Assembly: GCA_016764835.1 (NCBI GenBank)
Contig: JAESRD010000036.1
Coordinates: 1 to 6,441 of the forward strand
Length of the DNA: 6,441 nt
Reading direction: 5' to 3'
DNA from: Paracoccaceae bacterium
Lineage (GTDB): Bacteria; Pseudomonadota; Alphaproteobacteria; Rhodobacterales; Rhodobacteraceae
Notes under the pieces: model-generated
Told to the model about the DNA's origin: nothing
Seen by the model: the letters and a program-made list of their open reading frames with translations, nothing else
The model's database searches: none
Part shown: positions 4,324-6,441 of the stretch, one piece after another
Layout: each line of letters opens with the position of its first letter
How positions within the stretch are numbered: the first letter of the stretch is position 1
Made by a program: the position numbers and the translations under genes

Positions 4324-6441
4324 TTACTTTTGCCCCATTTTTGAGCGCACCTTTAGGGTCGGTTGCGCCTCGGCTGGGTTCTCAGGCCAATAATGTTTGG
4401 GGTAACGCCCGCGCATTTCTTTGCGGACCTCTAGGTATTCACCAACCCAAAACCGCGGCAGATCGGTGGTGACCTGAAGTGGCCGCCCGGCGGGCGATAG
4501 CAGCGTTACCCGTAGCGGCTGACCGGCCACGCTTGGGTGGCGGCTGGTGCCGAACATTTCTTGCAGGCGCAAGTCGATCTGCGGCATGTCGGTGTCATAG
4601 TCGATGGCAATGCTGCGGCCCATTGGCGTGGTAAACTGGCCCGGTGCGACCCGCTCAAGCGCTTGCATCTGGCCCCAGTCGAGGGCGGCGCGCAGGGCTG
4701 GCTCGGGGTTAAACTGTTTCCATGCGGCGGCACTGCGGATGCCGGTCAGATGCGGCAAAAGCCAGTCTTCTATATTGTCCATCAGCGCGGGCAAGCTCAT
4801 ATCGGGGATATCAGCCCCGGCTTGGCGGGCGAGCACGGCGCGTTTGCGCAGTCGTTCGGCTTTGGGGCCAAGGCTCAGCCCCAGCTGGCGCACACCGCTG
4901 AGCATGGCGCGGGCGATGGTTTCTGGCGGGGCATCGGGCCAAGGCTGGCTGGTGAGTTTTAGCGCGCCGAAACGTTCGTGCTTTTGCGCCAGTACCCGGC
5001 CGTCGCGGCGTGACCATGTGCAGTCTTGGGTCTGGGTGATTTGCGCGGCGAACAGGGTGCGCAGTTCGGACTCGTCAAGCCGAGCGGCCAGCCTGATTTG
5101 CGCCTCTGTCGGGTCGCCATCGGCGCTGGCGACGACAATATAGGGCGCGGCGGCGAGCGGGTCATGGTCGCGCAGCTTAGCGCCTTTGCCGCCTGAAAGC
5201 ACAAAGCGCGGGGCTAATCCGGGCCGGTGCTGGCCGATCCTGTCGGGGTAGGCGAGCGCCAGCATGGCGGCGGGGCTGAGGTTTGCGCCGTTCTTTAGCC
5301 CGCGCGTCAGCCGCTTGGCCTCGGTGCGAATGCGGCTCAGAACGGGGGCGCTGCCCGATGGTACGGGCGCGCGCCCGGCGATTATGTCTAGCCGCAGGGC
5401 GAGATCGCTGCCCGCACCGGGAAGTGGGTCACGTTCGCCCAAAAGAGCGGCCAATGGGGTTGCCTGTTTGCCGGCAATGGCGAGCATATGGGCGAGGCGC
5501 GGGTGCAGGGGCATCGCCGCCAATACCCGTCCATGCGGGGTGATCTTGCCATTGGCGTTAAGCGCGCCAAGGGCGGTGAGCAGCTTGCGTGCCTCGGCCA
5601 GTGCGGCGGGCGGGGGTGGGGTCAGGAATGGCAGATCATCTGCGCCCCAAATCGCCAGCTCAAGCGCCAGCGCGGCGAGGTCGCCCGCGGCGATCTCGGG
5701 GGCGGGGTGGCTGGCGAGTGCGCCGTCTTCGCCTTTGGTCCAAAGCCGGTAGCATTTGCCTGCCTTTACCCGGCCTGCGCGGCCCGCCCTCTGGGTGGCT
5801 TCGGCATGGCTGACCCGCGTGGTCACCAGCCGCGACATGCCTGAGCCGGGGTCAAACAATGACCGCCGGGCACGGCCAGCATCGACGACGTTGGTGATGT
5901 CGGGGATGGTTAGCGAGGTCTCGGCGATGGAGGTCGCCAAGACCACCTTGCGACCCGTGGCCAGTGGGGTAATTGCGGCGCGCTGCGCGGCAGCCGCGAG
6001 CGCGCCGAAAAGCGGCATGACCACACAATCAGGCGGCAGGCGGCCTGCGAGCGCGCGCTCAACTCGGCGGATTTCGCCTTCGCCGGGCAGAAAGGCGAGA
6101 ATGCCGCCAGTGCTCTGGCTTGCCGCTTGGCAGATGAGATCGGCGACCGCTGGCTCTAGCCGAGCTTTGGCGGGCAGCGGCGCTTTGGGCCAGATGATGT
6201 CGACCGGATAGGCGCGGCCCTCGGCCGTTATCACCGGGGCGTCGCCGTGCTCATCGGCCATGAGAGTGGCAACCGGGGCGGCGTCGAGCGTGGCGGACAT
6301 GGCCAGCAGCATCAGATCAGGGCGCAGCACGGCGCGGGTTTCTAGCGCGAGGGCGAGGCCGAGATCGGCGGCGAGTGAGCGCTCATGGAACTCGTCAAAA
6401 ATCAGCGCGCTGATGCCGGGCAGCTCAGGGTCAGACTGGAT
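4324..6441 (-). CDS. hrpB: ATP-dependent RNA helicase HrpB, C-terminal 705 residues (N-terminus beyond the window)
   Basis: This is a DEAH/RHA-type superfamily 2 helicase. The open frame runs to the window edge, so the GTG at 6330 is internal and not the start. Counting from the edge, visible motifs are DEFH (motif II) at residues 16-19, SAT (III) at 49-51, FLPGEGEI (IV) from 117, LATSIAETSLTIP (V) at 168-180 and QRAGRAGR (VI) at 217-224. A winged-helix/ratchet-type region follows, then the HrpB-specific C-terminal domain with MGRSIAIDYD, LRLQEMFG and RYPKHYWPENP near the end. That last domain separates HrpB from HrpA. The family is about 800-830 residues, so roughly 110 residues with Walker A are missing. 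The bacterial role of HrpB is poorly defined; RNA unwinding or RNP remodelling is inferred from the family. All visible helicase motifs look intact. Confidence 0.94.
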   Translation of the reverse strand: MQSDPELPGISALIFDEFHERSLAADLGLALALETRAVLRPDLMLLAMSATLDAAPVATLMADEHGDAPVITAEGRAYPVDIIWPKAPLPAKARLEPAVADLICQAASQSTGGILAFLPGEGEIRRVERALAGRLPPDCVVMPLFGALAAAAQRAAITPLATGRKVVLATSIAETSLTIPDITNVVDAGRARRSLFDPGSGMSRLVTTRVSHAEATQRAGRAGRVKAGKCYRLWTKGEDGALASHPAPEIAAGDLAALALELAIWGADDLPFLTPPPPAALAEARKLLTALGALNANGKITPHGRVLAAMPLHPRLAHMLAIAGKQATPLAALLGERDPLPGAGSDLALRLDIIAGRAPVPSGSAPVLSRIRTEAKRLTRGLKNGANLSPAAMLALAYPDRIGQHRPGLAPRFVLSGGKGAKLRDHDPLAAAPYIVVASADGDPTEAQIRLAARLDESELRTLFAAQITQTQDCTWSRRDGRVLAQKHERFGALKLTSQPWPDAPPETIARAMLSGVRQLGLSLGPKAERLRKRAVLARQAGADIPDMSLPALMDNIEDWLLPHLTGIRSAAAWKQFNPEPALRAALDWGQMQALERVAPGQFTTPMGRSIAIDYDTDMPQIDLRLQEMFGTSRHPSVAGQPLRVTLLSPAGRPLQVTTDLPRFWVGEYLEVRKEMRGRYPKHYWPENPAEAQPTLKVRSKMGQK

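Noticed and set aside
4537..6211. Several plus-strand open frames of 75-180 codons opposite hrpB
   Set aside because: All are antisense to continuous hrpB coding sequence with intact helicase motifs; their Arg/Ala/Pro/Gly-rich products are shadow translations.
6328..6330. GTG as the start codon of the helicase gene
   Set aside because: The same frame stays open to the window edge and encodes the DEFH box and flanking HERSL sequence upstream of this GTG, so it is an internal valine codon.
1..6441. CRISPR arrays, tRNA or rRNA genes, phage or defence genes
   Set aside because: I saw no regularly spaced repeats, no tRNA-like cloverleaf and no proteins of those types; apart from the insertion-sequence end the window is housekeeping chromosome.

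Overview
The window looks like ordinary chromosome from an alphaproteobacterium, most likely of the Rhodobacterales/roseobacter type. The reasons are moderately high G+C, an argD-argF pair with roseobacter-like protein sequences, a Nudix hydrolase of the GWPxDG...EAWEEAG type, and an HrpB helicase. The assignment rests on recognising protein style, not on a search. Nothing here is a clearly new multi-gene system. The most unusual part is the non-coding stretch before argD.

Left edge (about 1-130, minus strand): the first codons of an IS256/Mutator-type transposase and what looks like one end of its insertion sequence, abutting the argD upstream region. From 131 to 369 there is no protein gene, but there is structure: 13-bp GC-N9-GC palindromes inside a larger inverted repeat (141-187), a possible -10 box (195-200), a 10-codon ORF with tandem arginine codons (207-239), and two hairpins with an alternative pairing (245-284). 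I read this tentatively as an operator plus a possible arginine-responsive leader.

Centre (370-3785, plus strand): argD (acetylornithine aminotransferase), argF (ornithine carbamoyltransferase) and an MFS exporter-like protein follow with gaps of 43 and 19 bp, probably as one transcription unit. ArgD makes N-acetylornithine. After deacetylation, by an enzyme not in this window, ArgF turns ornithine into citrulline, so the two genes supply consecutive parts of arginine synthesis. The transporter's substrate cannot be read from the sequence.

Right (3772-6441, minus strand): a DIPP-like Nudix hydrolase converges on the transporter gene with a 14-bp overlap of the 3' ends. Upstream of it on the same strand lies hrpB, a DEAH-box helicase whose N-terminus, including the Walker A motif, lies beyond the right edge. 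The 90-bp gap between hrpB and the Nudix gene is AT-rich and may hold a weak promoter.
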